Assembly (NCBI GenBank): GCA_013416405.1
Contig: JACCET010000006.1
Coordinates: 186,001 to 250,000, forward strand
Length of the DNA stretch: 64,000 bases
DNA from: Alcaligenaceae bacterium
Lineage (GTDB): Bacteria > Pseudomonadota > Gammaproteobacteria > Burkholderiales > Burkholderiaceae_B
Direction of reading: 5' to 3'
A program made the translations under genes and the position numbers. Shown piece by piece: positions 17,152-25,657 of this stretch (position 1 is its first letter; each line of letters starts with the position of its first letter). The notes under the pieces were generated by a model. That model was given only the letters and a program-made list of their open reading frames with translations. It was not told the origin of the DNA and did not search any database.

Positions 17152-17979
17152 TTATTTCAATTCCGAAAGCGCTGCTGGCCGCACGTAGCCGGGGAAGTGC
17201 TTGTCCAACGCGTCCTTGAAGGCCTGCGACTTGAAGGCTGCTGCCAGGTCCTTGGCCCAAGGCTTATCGGCGTCCTCGGTGCGGACGGCAACCACTTGCT
17301 GGTATTCGATGGGCGGCTGCTCCAGCACGATGGCGCTGGTCAGATCCATGCCGGCGGCGATGGCAAAGTTGCCCGGCACGATGGAGAAGTCGGAGTCGCC
17401 CACGGTACGTGGCAACTGCCCGGCCTCAACTGGCAGGAACTTGATGTTCTTGGTGTTCTCAGTCACGTCGCGCTCGGTCACGCGCAGCGGGTCGATGTCT
17501 TCTTTGACCTTGATGACCTGATTTGTTTGCAGGAGTTGCAGGGCACGGGCCAGGTTGCTCGGGTCGTTGGGCAGCGTGAAGCTGTCACCTTCCTGGATTT
17601 CGTTCAGGCTGGTACGCGATTTGGAGTAAATGCCCATGGGTGCGGTGGTGCTTTGCGCCAGATCGATCAAGTCCAGCTTCTTGTCGGTCTTGAAGCGATT
17701 CAGATAGGCAATGTGCTGGAACAGATTGGCATCAAGCGAGCCCTGCGCCAGCGCCAGGTTGGGCTGCACGTAGTCATTGAACTCGACCAGCTTGACCTTG
17801 TAGCCGCTCTGTTCAAGCTGGGGCACGATGGCCAGCTTGAGCACATCGTAGTTGTAGCCGGCGGTGGCGCCGAACACCAGTTCTTTCTTGTTGGCATCGG
17901 CGGCCTGCACGGCCGAAGCACCCATTGCCAGCACGGTGGCCAATGTTCCCAGAACAATACGGCGACGGATTTTCAACAT
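17152..17979 (-). CDS. metQ: D-methionine ABC transporter substrate-binding protein MetQ
   Basis: Periplasmic methionine receptor of the NlpA/MetQ family, 275 residues. I chose the ATG at 17979, which has GAGGG upstream and gives a signal peptide MLKIRRRIVLGTLATVLAMG with a cut after AVQA. The longer in-frame start at 18006 has no ribosome site. Family motifs include LVFGATAGYNYDVLK, VEFNDYVQPNLALAQGSLDANLFQH and the terminal HFPGYVRPA. There is no lipobox cysteine, unlike E. coli MetQ, so it is predicted to be soluble. It is the last gene of metNIQ. Confidence 0.93.
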   Translation of the reverse strand: MLKIRRRIVLGTLATVLAMGASAVQAADANKKELVFGATAGYNYDVLKLAIVPQLEQSGYKVKLVEFNDYVQPNLALAQGSLDANLFQHIAYLNRFKTDKKLDLIDLAQSTTAPMGIYSKSRTSLNEIQEGDSFTLPNDPSNLARALQLLQTNQVIKVKEDIDPLRVTERDVTENTKNIKFLPVEAGQLPRTVGDSDFSIVPGNFAIAAGMDLTSAIVLEQPPIEYQQVVAVRTEDADKPWAKDLAAAFKSQAFKDALDKHFPGYVRPAALSELK

Positions 17980-18012
17980 GTTTTGATTCCCTCTTGTAAA
18001 CAACAATGATAT

Positions 18013-18675
18013 TTAACGTTTATCCAGGCGGTGGGCAATGATATTTCCACCGAACTGTATGATCTGAACCAGTACGATCAATGATGCAACGGTCAGCAGC
18101 ATGACATCGGTTTGAAAACGGTAATAGCCGTAGCGGATCGCCAAATCGCCGATTCCGCCGCCGCCAACCACGCCGGCAACCGCCGAGTACGACAGAAAAC
18201 TCACGGCCAGCACGGTCAATGCCAGCACCAGGCCCGACCGCGCCTCGCGTATCAATACACGCTTGACAATCTGGTATTCCGAAGCACCCATGGCTTCGGC
18301 CGCTTCGATCACGCCCTTGGGCACTTCGCGCAGGCTTTGTTCAACCAAACGGGCAAAATAAGGAATGGCTGCCGCGGCCAGCGGCACTGATGCAGCCAGT
18401 GGCCCGATAGAGGTTCCCACCAAGGCCGCCGTCACCGGCGTGAGCACGACCAGCAAGATGATAAAAGGGAAGGAACGCACCGTGTTCACTATCCAGCTCA
18501 CCACCAAATAGACCGGCCGGTTCGCACGGGTCTGACCTGGCCCCATCTGGAACAACAGCACGCCCAGCGGACCACCAAAGACAATGGCACACGCCAGGCC
18601 TATGCCCAGCATCATGAAGGTCTGGCCGATCGAGAGCCAGAACTCAGGCAGGATGGCAATAATGTTCTCAGTCAT
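18013..18675 (-). CDS. metI: methionine ABC transporter permease MetI
   Basis: A 220-residue inner-membrane permease with five helices. The start is the ATG at 18675, overlapping the metN stop by eight bases. It gives the typical MTENIIAILPEFWLSIGQTF and the family length of ~217. The longer frame to 18804 is embedded in metN and is rejected. The EAA-like coupling loop is visible as EAAEAMGASEYQIVKRVLI. It pairs with MetN and MetQ for high-affinity methionine import. Confidence 0.94.
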   Translation of the reverse strand: MTENIIAILPEFWLSIGQTFMMLGIGLACAIVFGGPLGVLLFQMGPGQTRANRPVYLVVSWIVNTVRSFPFIILLVVLTPVTAALVGTSIGPLAASVPLAAAAIPYFARLVEQSLREVPKGVIEAAEAMGASEYQIVKRVLIREARSGLVLALTVLAVSFLSYSAVAGVVGGGGIGDLAIRYGYYRFQTDVMLLTVASLIVLVQIIQFGGNIIAHRLDKR

Positions 18676-19519
18676 AGTCAGTTCCGTCGATGTCGGGGCC
18701 GGGCGTGGTCTTGGCAAGGGCATGGGCTTGCAAGATATCCGAACGCAGCCGCTCTTGTTCCAGCTCGCGTCCCAGCGAACTGACACGAGGCGTACTGCGG
18801 TCATCCAGGTCGAAATGCTCTATCAATTCGCCCCCTTCCAGCACGGCCACGCGTGTGCACAGCGCCTGCACCACCGACAGTTCATGCGTGACGATGACTA
18901 TGGTCACGCCCAATTGCCTGTTGATGCTGCGCAGCGTATCCAGCACAGACCGCGTCGTTTCGGTATCAAGCGCCGAGGTAGGCTCGTCGCACAGCATGAC
19001 TTTGGGGCGGGGCGCCAGCGCGCGGGCAATCGCCACACGCTGCTTCTGTCCACCCGAGAGTTGGGCGGGATAATGCTGCGCCTTGTCGGTCAGGCCCACC
19101 AGCCTCAGGCATTCATGCACCCGGTCTGCCAGATCCTTGCGGCTGAATCGGCCATGCAGCGTCAACGGGAAGGCAACGTTTTCATAAACCGTGGCGTTCT
19201 GCAGCAGGTTGAACTGCTGGAAAATCATGCCCAGCTCTTGTCGCGCAATACGCAGTTGCGGCTTGGCAAGGCGCGTCAAGTCCTGATCACCCAGCAATAC
19301 CTGCCCCGTATCGGGCCGCTCGAGCAAGTTGATGATGCGCAGCAAGGTGGACTTGCCGGCACCGCTCCTGCCAATCAGGCCGTAAATCTGGCCTTGCGCA
19401 ATGTCCAGTGACAAGGGGCGAACCGCGCTGAATGTGCCGCCATCGGGCAGCGTAAACGTCTTGCTGACGTCTTTCAGCCGTATAAGCGGTTGGGCGTTCG
19501 GGATAGGTTGGGGATCCAT
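18668..19519 (-). CDS. metN: methionine ABC transporter ATP-binding protein MetN, short form
   Basis: ATPase of the methionine importer, 283 residues. Walker A is GRSGAGKS, the Q-loop IFQQFNLL, the ABC signature LSGGQKQR, Walker B VMLCDEPTSALD and the switch His in VTHE. E. coli MetN is ~343 residues and ends in a NIL/ACT domain that binds methionine and shuts the transporter. Here, after the ATPase core (to about residue 245) only a ~40-residue tail follows, so the regulatory domain is missing. A palindrome CGGTTTcatcAAACCG at 19588-19603 lies in the promoter region and might be an operator. I see no SAM or other methionine riboswitch upstream. Confidence 0.93.
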   Translation of the reverse strand: MDPQPIPNAQPLIRLKDVSKTFTLPDGGTFSAVRPLSLDIAQGQIYGLIGRSGAGKSTLLRIINLLERPDTGQVLLGDQDLTRLAKPQLRIARQELGMIFQQFNLLQNATVYENVAFPLTLHGRFSRKDLADRVHECLRLVGLTDKAQHYPAQLSGGQKQRVAIARALAPRPKVMLCDEPTSALDTETTRSVLDTLRSINRQLGVTIVIVTHELSVVQALCTRVAVLEGGELIEHFDLDDRSTPRVSSLGRELEQERLRSDILQAHALAKTTPGPDIDGTDYD

Positions 19520-19587
19520 AAAGATTTTCGGAAAGTGACCGATCTTTCCAGAAAGGCGCTGAGTATCAGGAAAACAGACAAGTATAA

Positions 19588-19603
19588 CGGTTTCATCAAA
19601 CCG
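19588..19603. promoter_or_regulatory. inverted repeat in the metN promoter region
   Basis: CGGTTT and AAACCG flank a four-base centre, about 70 bases upstream of the metN start; a TATACT-like -10 element overlaps its downstream edge on the minus strand. This could be a repressor operator. It does not match a methionine regulator site that I know. Confidence 0.3.
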
Positions 19604-19665
19604 ACCATATTTTGTAACACTCGTCGTCTATCCTCAGCAGCATGACCCTATCGTTGGTTATTACA

Positions 19666-19693
19666 GGCACGGCCTGCGAATGCAAGCCGTGCC
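19666..19693 (-). terminator. hairpin after the RTX gene
   Basis: GGCACGGC (19666-19673) pairs exactly with GCCGTGCC (19686-19693) over a 12-base loop, starting 29 bases past the RTX stop codon on the minus strand. There is no clear U-run, so it may act as a weak terminator or as a 3'-end protecting stem. Confidence 0.5.
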
Positions 19694-19721
19694 CTGGTCA
19701 AGACCAAATCGGGTTCCCGCC

Positions 19722-22505
19722 TTACACGAAGTATTCCCCGGTGGCCAGCGTCACCCCACCTGCGAACTCGATCTGTTCAATGGATATGTCCAGGAGATCC
19801 GTGCCATCGCGATCCGCCACGGCATCCGTCACCCTGAGTATGTTGACGCCATCGACAACGGCAATGTCGATAAGGTAATCGGCTTGCGCGCCGCTGAATA
19901 CAGCGGTGTCAAAACCTGACCCGCCCACCAGCGTATCATTGCCTGCGCCACCCTCGATGCGATTATCGAGCGAATTGCCCGTCAGCTCATCATCGAAACC
20001 TGTGCCGATAATATCCTCGATGAAATCAGCCTTGTACTGATCCAGACCCGTCGTGATCGAGCTGATCAGGTCGCTGCTGTTCGAGGACAGGGGCACGACA
20101 TCGCCACGACCGAGCTCAGTCACCAGATCTCCATAGACGGTCTGATAAGAGTTCGTCACGGCAAAAATCGGATAGATATTGGCCAATTCGAGTGCCGCTT
20201 TGACCTGAGCCACGTCAGGATAATCCTCGCCCGTGCCTGCAGGATCACCATCGAGCACCGTATCGCCATTGTTAGGCCCCGCCGAGGCATGATCCCCCGC
20301 CTTGTGGTAGTTGGCATCGGTCGTCAGCACGACTATACGCATGGCACCTTCGCGAAAACCTATTTCATCGTCCAGTGTCGTCCTGGTGCCGTCATCATTG
20401 ATGGTGCGCAGTGCAATCTGATACAAGGCCTCCAGCTGTGATTCAGGCCCGTCATTTCCACTGCGAACCTCCAGTGCCTCGAATGCCTGCTTGATGGCGT
20501 TCGTATCACCAGTGATCTTCGCATCGGTTGAATAGACGTAATCACCAGAGCTCTCGCTGCCGAACGGGGAAGTCGGCTTGTCCACAAAACTGCTGGCACC
20601 AAAACGGCTATCTGAGTGAATGCCACGGACCTCGGTGAATAAATCATCCAGCAGATTCCTGACGGTGATGACGTCATCAGAGAACGAACCGGACGCGTCC
20701 TGCAAAATCATCAGGTCGATGGGAACCCGCCCCGAACCGCTGCCCAGCACGATGGTGGCATCGCCCGCCGTGCCACCGGTGGAAAGGTTAATGACGGCAC
20801 CACCTGTCGTCACGCCGCTCAGGTCCAATGTATCGCTGCCGGCGCTATCCAGAATATATTTTTCACCCGGGCCGTCAATACGATAAACGTCATTGTGGGC
20901 GCCGCCCAACATGATGTCATCACCACCACCACTGATCAGGATGTCGGCAGCCGCGCTGCCCGCGAAGTAGTCGTCACCATCCGTTCCCTGGTAAACGCCA
21001 TCTTCGCCTCTTTCAATCACGCTGCTGATGATTTCTGCACCGGTTGCGTCCGTGCCGTCCTCATTCGTGACGCTCAGCGTACTGGTGACGGTATAGCCGG
21101 TCAGGTCCAGCGAGCCTGTAGCAGCCGTAATCGCCCCCGAGCCGGTCAAGATTCGTGCGCCGCCGAGATCCGCCAGGTCGGACACAATCAGGGTCACATG
21201 TTCACCCAGCTCGATATGGCCGATATTGGACAATTGCAGGGCATCAAGCGCGCTCAGATCCAGTGTGATGGGCGTATCGCTGTTAATACGCAGGGTGCTG
21301 CTGCCGTCGCCGTTGATGGTCTGTATGTCGTTGTTCTCGAAGAAATCTTGCGAGAAACTGACATCCGAGCGGATTTCCACATGCTCGACCCCCTCGATGT
21401 CCCACGCCGTTATGTCCGCCGTGCCATACACATACAGGGTATCCTCACCCTCGCCGCCACGTATCACCCCTGCATCAACGTCTTCACCCAGGTTTTGACC
21501 ATTCAGCGTGGTCAGATGAAAACCCAGAGCGTCGCTGTCTTCTTCGGAGTCGATTTTGCCGCCGCCGGACAGGTCGCCAACAATCACAAACCGGTCGTTA
21601 CCTTCACCGCCGTCCATGATATCGCTGCCTTTGCCGCCACGCAGGACATCATCACCCGCGCCGCCGAGCAGGGTGTCATTGCCCGAGCCGCCCGCCAGCC
21701 TGTCGTTGCCATCGGTACCTTCCAGATATTGATCAGCTGATTCAAATGTGTCGGGCAACACCAAATCAGCGGGAATATCCACCTCGGGCGGCACGACCAG
21801 CTTTACATCTCCGGCAGGAATAAAATCAACCGGTATCGGCGTGTCGGCCGCTGGCGCCCAGCCCTCGGGACGCACGAAATCGGGCAGGAAAACGGCCACA
21901 GATGCCACGATTGCCATGGCCGCCCATCCGTCTCCAGAAGCGAGCGCCGCGGCAAAGGCCGGATCATCCTGGAAGATGGAAAGATCCACCCCGTTGCCCA
22001 GATCCCGCCCTTCAAAAACGCCATAATGCAGCAGGTGGCCAAGCGCAGATGTACCTTCCGCCACGGCAGCAGCCACATCCTCGTTGGCCTCAAGATAGGC
22101 ACCGAGATCAAGGTAAGGCGTGATGTAACGCGCCTCGCTGTGGCCATAGAGCGTCAGGTGCTCCACCGCATTGAGTCCCGATGCCTCGTTTACGTCGACA
22201 TTGTGTGCCAGATAGAACGCCGAATCGAACAAAGCCAATGGCGAGCGCCCTTCACTGCTGCCGTAGCTGACAAAATGGTCGTAAGCGGTGGTCAGGCCCG
22301 CTGCCACCGCATCCGCCACATCGGAATTCTGGCTTAAGTACCATTGCGTATCGAATAAAGGACTGGGTGCACGACCCTCGGCCTTACCGTAAAGCTCAAA
22401 GTGTTGCTGGGCGGTGAGTTCGCCGCGTGCGACGGCCTCGGCCACATCAGGATTTTTTGAAAGATACCAGTGTGCGTTGAACAAAGTCAGGGAAGTATCG
22501 GCCAT
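19722..22505 (-). CDS. RTX-type secreted protein with integrin-beta-like vWA domain
   Basis: A 927-residue acidic protein, probably exported by a type I system. Four ~45-residue repeats occupy residues 6-185, each with a YLxxNxDVAxAV core and a YGxxEGR end. RTX calcium nonapeptides (GGxGxDxLx) occur at ~265-315, ~510-540 and ~835-875. A von Willebrand A domain spans ~598-830: its metal site is DASGSFSDD, followed by RFGASSFVDKP, VVLTTDANYHKAGD and PIFAVTNSY, which resemble the beta-I domain of animal integrins more than ordinary vWA. There is no N-terminal signal peptide, and the C-terminus ends in a small-residue and hydrophobic tail as in RTX exports. No ABC, MFP or TolC exporter genes lie in the window. 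The role may be adhesion or biofilm formation. Confidence 0.85.
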   Translation of the reverse strand: MADTSLTLFNAHWYLSKNPDVAEAVARGELTAQQHFELYGKAEGRAPSPLFDTQWYLSQNSDVADAVAAGLTTAYDHFVSYGSSEGRSPLALFDSAFYLAHNVDVNEASGLNAVEHLTLYGHSEARYITPYLDLGAYLEANEDVAAAVAEGTSALGHLLHYGVFEGRDLGNGVDLSIFQDDPAFAAALASGDGWAAMAIVASVAVFLPDFVRPEGWAPAADTPIPVDFIPAGDVKLVVPPEVDIPADLVLPDTFESADQYLEGTDGNDRLAGGSGNDTLLGGAGDDVLRGGKGSDIMDGGEGNDRFVIVGDLSGGGKIDSEEDSDALGFHLTTLNGQNLGEDVDAGVIRGGEGEDTLYVYGTADITAWDIEGVEHVEIRSDVSFSQDFFENNDIQTINGDGSSTLRINSDTPITLDLSALDALQLSNIGHIELGEHVTLIVSDLADLGGARILTGSGAITAATGSLDLTGYTVTSTLSVTNEDGTDATGAEIISSVIERGEDGVYQGTDGDDYFAGSAAADILISGGGDDIMLGGAHNDVYRIDGPGEKYILDSAGSDTLDLSGVTTGGAVINLSTGGTAGDATIVLGSGSGRVPIDLMILQDASGSFSDDVITVRNLLDDLFTEVRGIHSDSRFGASSFVDKPTSPFGSESSGDYVYSTDAKITGDTNAIKQAFEALEVRSGNDGPESQLEALYQIALRTINDDGTRTTLDDEIGFREGAMRIVVLTTDANYHKAGDHASAGPNNGDTVLDGDPAGTGEDYPDVAQVKAALELANIYPIFAVTNSYQTVYGDLVTELGRGDVVPLSSNSSDLISSITTGLDQYKADFIEDIIGTGFDDELTGNSLDNRIEGGAGNDTLVGGSGFDTAVFSGAQADYLIDIAVVDGVNILRVTDAVADRDGTDLLDISIEQIEFAGGVTLATGEYFV

Positions 22506-22926
22506 TTCGTCTCCGTAAGAACTGGGTTGGGGGTGGCACTGCGGGACATGCTCAGTCGCCTGCTTGGCAACCTTTATGTGGCGAAACTATAGCCAGACGA
22601 CGACACGCCCTGATATTTCCAAACGGCTCATTTAGCAAGCAATTGCAATTATTAAGAAATTAAATGTAATTCGGTGCACGTGAATGTTTTTTCTGCCCAG
22701 TACAGAATGAAAACGTTACAGGTAAACCCCCTGACGGCGGGTCACTGCAGGCAGAATGATTGAAATCTAATGTAAAAAATCATGTTTCTTGTTTTTTATC
22801 TTTCACGCCGGATACAAGCAGTATCAAATTTGGCGACATCCACAACAACGCCCGGTCAAGCCGGGCGCTGTTGCAACCATTATCAAGGATTGGTGCTACT
22901 GCGAACTGCAGCTATAGAGCACGAAC
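22506..22926. other. AT-rich intergenic region upstream of the RTX gene
   Basis: This 421-base stretch has no convincing reading frame. It is more AT-rich than the flanking genes, especially at 22640-22690 and 22755-22815. It must hold the promoter and leader of the RTX gene (minus strand) and the 3' end of the dienelactone-hydrolase transcript. The only firm structure is the stem at 22843-22873. Confidence 0.5.
22843..22873 (-). terminator. GC-rich hairpin after the dienelactone hydrolase gene
   Basis: CAACA-a-CGCCCGG pairs with CCGGGCG-c-TGTTG around a TCAAG loop, giving 12 pairs with one mismatch. It lies about 55 bases past the stop codon of the minus-strand hydrolase gene. A U-run is absent, so termination is probable rather than certain. 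Confidence 0.5.
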
Positions 22927-23820
22927 TCAGGACTCCAGCAGATACCGATTGAACCAGTCTATGGTTCGGCTCCAGGCCAGGTCGGCAGCGGCCTTGTCGT
23001 AGCGAGGGGTTGAGTCGTTGTGGAAACCATGATTGGTGCCTGGGTAGATATAGGCTTCATAGATTTTGTCGTGCTGCTTGAGCGCCGCCTCGTAGGCAGG
23101 CCACCCCTGGTTCACGCCAGCGTCGTTCTCTGCATAGTGCAACAACAAAGGGGCCTTGATGTGCGCCACATCGTCTGGGCTGGCCTGGCGTCCGTAAAAG
23201 GGTGCGGCGGCCGCCAGCTCAGGATAGGCGACCGCTGCCGCATTGGACACACCGCCTCCGTAGCAAAACCCGGTAATGCCTACCTTGCCGCTTGCACCGT
23301 CATAGGCGCCCATGAATTCCACCGCAGCGAAAAAGTCATTCATAAGCTTGACCGGATCAACCTGCTTTTGCAGTTCACGGCCTAGGTCGTCGTTGCCTGG
23401 ATAACCGCCCTTGCTGCTCAACCCGTCGGGTGCCAGGGCAATAAAGCCGGCCTTGGCCACGCGCCTGGCCACATCTTCGATATACGGATTCAAACCACGG
23501 TTTTCGTGCACCACGACAACCGCAGGAATTTTACCCTGTGGCTTGGCCGGCCGTACCAGGTAGGCCCGGACCTGCCCATGCCCTTGGGGAGACGCATAAG
23601 TGATGTATTCAGCAACGATATCGGGATCGGTAAAAGAGATTTGCTGGGCCCATGCGTAATTGGGTCGCAGCGAAGCCAGAATGGCCGAGGCTGTCAATCC
23701 GCCCAGAGCAAATTTGCCCGCCCTGCTGAGAAACTCACGTTTGCTTATTTTTCCGTGCACGTAATGGTCGTAAAGCTCGAGCAATTCGGGGGAAAAATCT
23801 TTGGCTGTCAGTCTTGTCAT
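22927..23820 (-). CDS. dienelactone hydrolase family protein, Tat-exported
   Basis: A 297-residue alpha/beta hydrolase. The nucleophile is Cys in GFCYGGG (about residue 193), with the acid residue in the YAENDAGV region and the catalytic His in GTNHGFHND near the C-terminus. Unusually for the family there is an ~55-residue N-terminal extension. It carries a twin-arginine-like motif, SKREFLSRAGKFALGG, and a cut site near NYAWA, as in YghX-type proteins, so it is probably periplasmic. The substrate is unknown; no chlorocatechol pathway genes are nearby. It stands alone with its own hairpin downstream. Confidence 0.88.
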   Translation of the reverse strand: MTRLTAKDFSPELLELYDHYVHGKISKREFLSRAGKFALGGLTASAILASLRPNYAWAQQISFTDPDIVAEYITYASPQGHGQVRAYLVRPAKPQGKIPAVVVVHENRGLNPYIEDVARRVAKAGFIALAPDGLSSKGGYPGNDDLGRELQKQVDPVKLMNDFFAAVEFMGAYDGASGKVGITGFCYGGGVSNAAAVAYPELAAAAPFYGRQASPDDVAHIKAPLLLHYAENDAGVNQGWPAYEAALKQHDKIYEAYIYPGTNHGFHNDSTPRYDKAAADLAWSRTIDWFNRYLLES

Positions 23821-23942
23821 GGCGCCTCCTTACGGTTGCCAGTCATGTTTGAACCCGCGAGCTTGAATTATGAAGCCAGCGCCCTTTCTTGACCACCCTG
23901 AAACGTCATGAAACAATGACGTCATAGTTAAAGTGAAATGGT

Positions 23943-24128
23943 ATGGCAAAAGACAAAACAGAGAGCAGCGCGGCAAGCCTTGACGATAAAAAAAATACGT
24001 CTCTGCGGCTTGAAAAAAAAACCTTGAAAGCACTCAAGATCCGCGCCATAGAACAAGACACCAGCGTACAAAAGATCATCGAAACGCTGATCCAGACATA
24101 TCTGAATACCCCATTAAAGAAGCCTTAA
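23943..24128 (+). CDS. small ribbon-helix-helix (CopG/ParG-like) protein
   Basis: A 61-residue basic protein. The disordered charged head (residues 1-17) is followed by a beta strand and two helices fitting a ribbon-helix-helix fold: NTSLRLEKKTLKALKIRAIEQ and then DTSVQKIIETLIQTYL. Such proteins bind DNA as dimers. They act either as autorepressors or as the centromere-binding partner of ParA in plasmid partition (ParG, omega). It begins an operon with CHAD and ParA genes, and its stop overlaps the next start by one base (TAATG). The ParA pairing makes an adaptor role attractive. No plasmid replication gene is present. Confidence 0.8.
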   Translation: MAKDKTESSAASLDDKKNTSLRLEKKTLKALKIRAIEQDTSVQKIIETLIQTYLNTPLKKP

Positions 24129-25657
24129 TGAACAAACCCACCGCTACCTGCTACCAGTTGCCCGTCGCCTCGATAAGCGACTTGATCCACCAGCCTGTGG
24201 GCCCGCTGAAGCCCGTCTTCACGCTGGAAAGCGATATAACGGCCTACACCTTGCTCGACTGCTTTGATCGACCCTTGCGCCAGTCAGGACGCATGCTGGT
24301 GCAAACCGACACCACGCTCGAACTGTACGGCCAGGCTGATAGAGCCAGCGCGGTCTTGCCTCAGGGCGAGGCAAAATCTGTAACCGACTTGCCCGCAGGC
24401 CCGCTCAAGCAGGCTTTGTTGGATCTGTCACCGCTGCGTCGATTGCTGCCTTTCGGTTCAGGCCAGCGTCAGCATGCCCTGCTGACTTTCACCGACGATG
24501 AAGAAAAGACGCACTGCCGGGTCCGTTTGTTGTTCATTACCGCTAATGAAGAACACGCAACCGCCCTGGCCTTCACTCAGGCAATCAAGGGCTACGACAC
24601 CTCGCTGGCCGCAGTACATGAACGCCTGCACGAGCTCGGCGGCCTGGCTTTCAGTGGGCCTGTCCTATACGACCAGCTTTTTCCCATGCAAGCGGTGTAT
24701 GTCTCAAAGCCCGAAATCTCGATTGCGCACCACGCTAGCGCTTTCGATGCCGCAAACCAGATCATCGGTACCCACCTGCCCATCGCGCGAGCGAACGAAG
24801 ACGGCATCATTGCCGATCACGACACCGAATTTCTGCATGACTATCGCATTCAACTGCGCAAGATTCGATCGGTCCTGAGCCTGTTCAGAGGGGTGTACGA
24901 GGAAGCGCAAACTGTCCACCTGAAGACCCGGTTCGCGGCCATCATGGCGCCCACCGGCCCACTGCGGGATCTGGATGTCTATCTACTGGAAAAACAGGCC
25001 TATTACGATCTGCTGCCTCAAGGGCTGCATGCAGGCCTGAATGCGCTGTACGGCTTGATGGCCGAACAGCGACATGCCGAGCACGGCAAGCTGTCGCGCT
25101 ACTTACGCGGCCCTGCCTACCAGCAGGAAATGGCCAGCCTGGCCAGTTGCTTTGAGCAAACCCACAGCCTGAAACCAGGGCCAGGCGCCCAGCTGCCCGC
25201 ACACGATTACGCCAGCGGGCTGATCCGCAAACGCTACCGCAAGATATGCAAAATTGCAGCAGGCATCACGTCCAATACCCCTGACGCCGACGTTCACGCC
25301 TTGCGCATACAGTGCAAGAAGCTGCGCTATCTCATGGAGTTTTTCGCTACCGTCTTCCCAGCCGAGCCCTTCAAGAAGCTGCTGAAATCCTTGAAAGGTT
25401 TGCAGGAAAACCTGGGGCGCTTCAACGATTACTCGGTCCAGCAAATCAAGCTGCAGGAAGCTTTGCTCGCACTGCCCGCCAACAGGCCTCAGAAACTTGA
25501 GGTTGCCCAAAGCGTGGGCGCGCTGATCGCCGTGCTTCACACTCGCCAGATCAAGGAACGCGCCAAGATCGTGAAAAGTTTTACGCGTTTCAACAGCCCT
25601 GAAACCCAGCGTATATTCGGCGAACTTTTTCAGAAACCCAAGGTTCAAGCCCCATGA
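24128..25657 (+). CDS. CHAD domain protein with divergent N-terminal half
   Basis: A 509-residue protein. The C-terminal half (about residues 205-490) is a CHAD domain: DTEFLHDYRIQLRKIRSVLSLF and VHALRIQCKKLRYLMEFF show the conserved histidines and basic helices. The N-terminal ~200 residues contain a stretch like a degenerate CYTH domain (HALLTFTDDEEKTHCRVRLLF), but I do not see the ExExK motif. CHAD proteins are known to bind polyphosphate and to locate to polyphosphate granules. Here the gene sits between an RHH gene (1-base overlap) and a ParA gene (4-base overlap). I infer a granule-bound cargo adaptor for ParA. No ppk or ppx lies in the window. Confidence 0.85.
   Translation: MNKPTATCYQLPVASISDLIHQPVGPLKPVFTLESDITAYTLLDCFDRPLRQSGRMLVQTDTTLELYGQADRASAVLPQGEAKSVTDLPAGPLKQALLDLSPLRRLLPFGSGQRQHALLTFTDDEEKTHCRVRLLFITANEEHATALAFTQAIKGYDTSLAAVHERLHELGGLAFSGPVLYDQLFPMQAVYVSKPEISIAHHASAFDAANQIIGTHLPIARANEDGIIADHDTEFLHDYRIQLRKIRSVLSLFRGVYEEAQTVHLKTRFAAIMAPTGPLRDLDVYLLEKQAYYDLLPQGLHAGLNALYGLMAEQRHAEHGKLSRYLRGPAYQQEMASLASCFEQTHSLKPGPGAQLPAHDYASGLIRKRYRKICKIAAGITSNTPDADVHALRIQCKKLRYLMEFFATVFPAEPFKKLLKSLKGLQENLGRFNDYSVQQIKLQEALLALPANRPQKLEVAQSVGALIAVLHTRQIKERAKIVKSFTRFNSPETQRIFGELFQKPKVQAP

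Noticed and set aside
19520-19721. SAM or other methionine riboswitch upstream of metN
   Set aside because: No conserved SAM-I, SAM-II or SAM-alpha pattern could be recognised; only a short inverted repeat is present.
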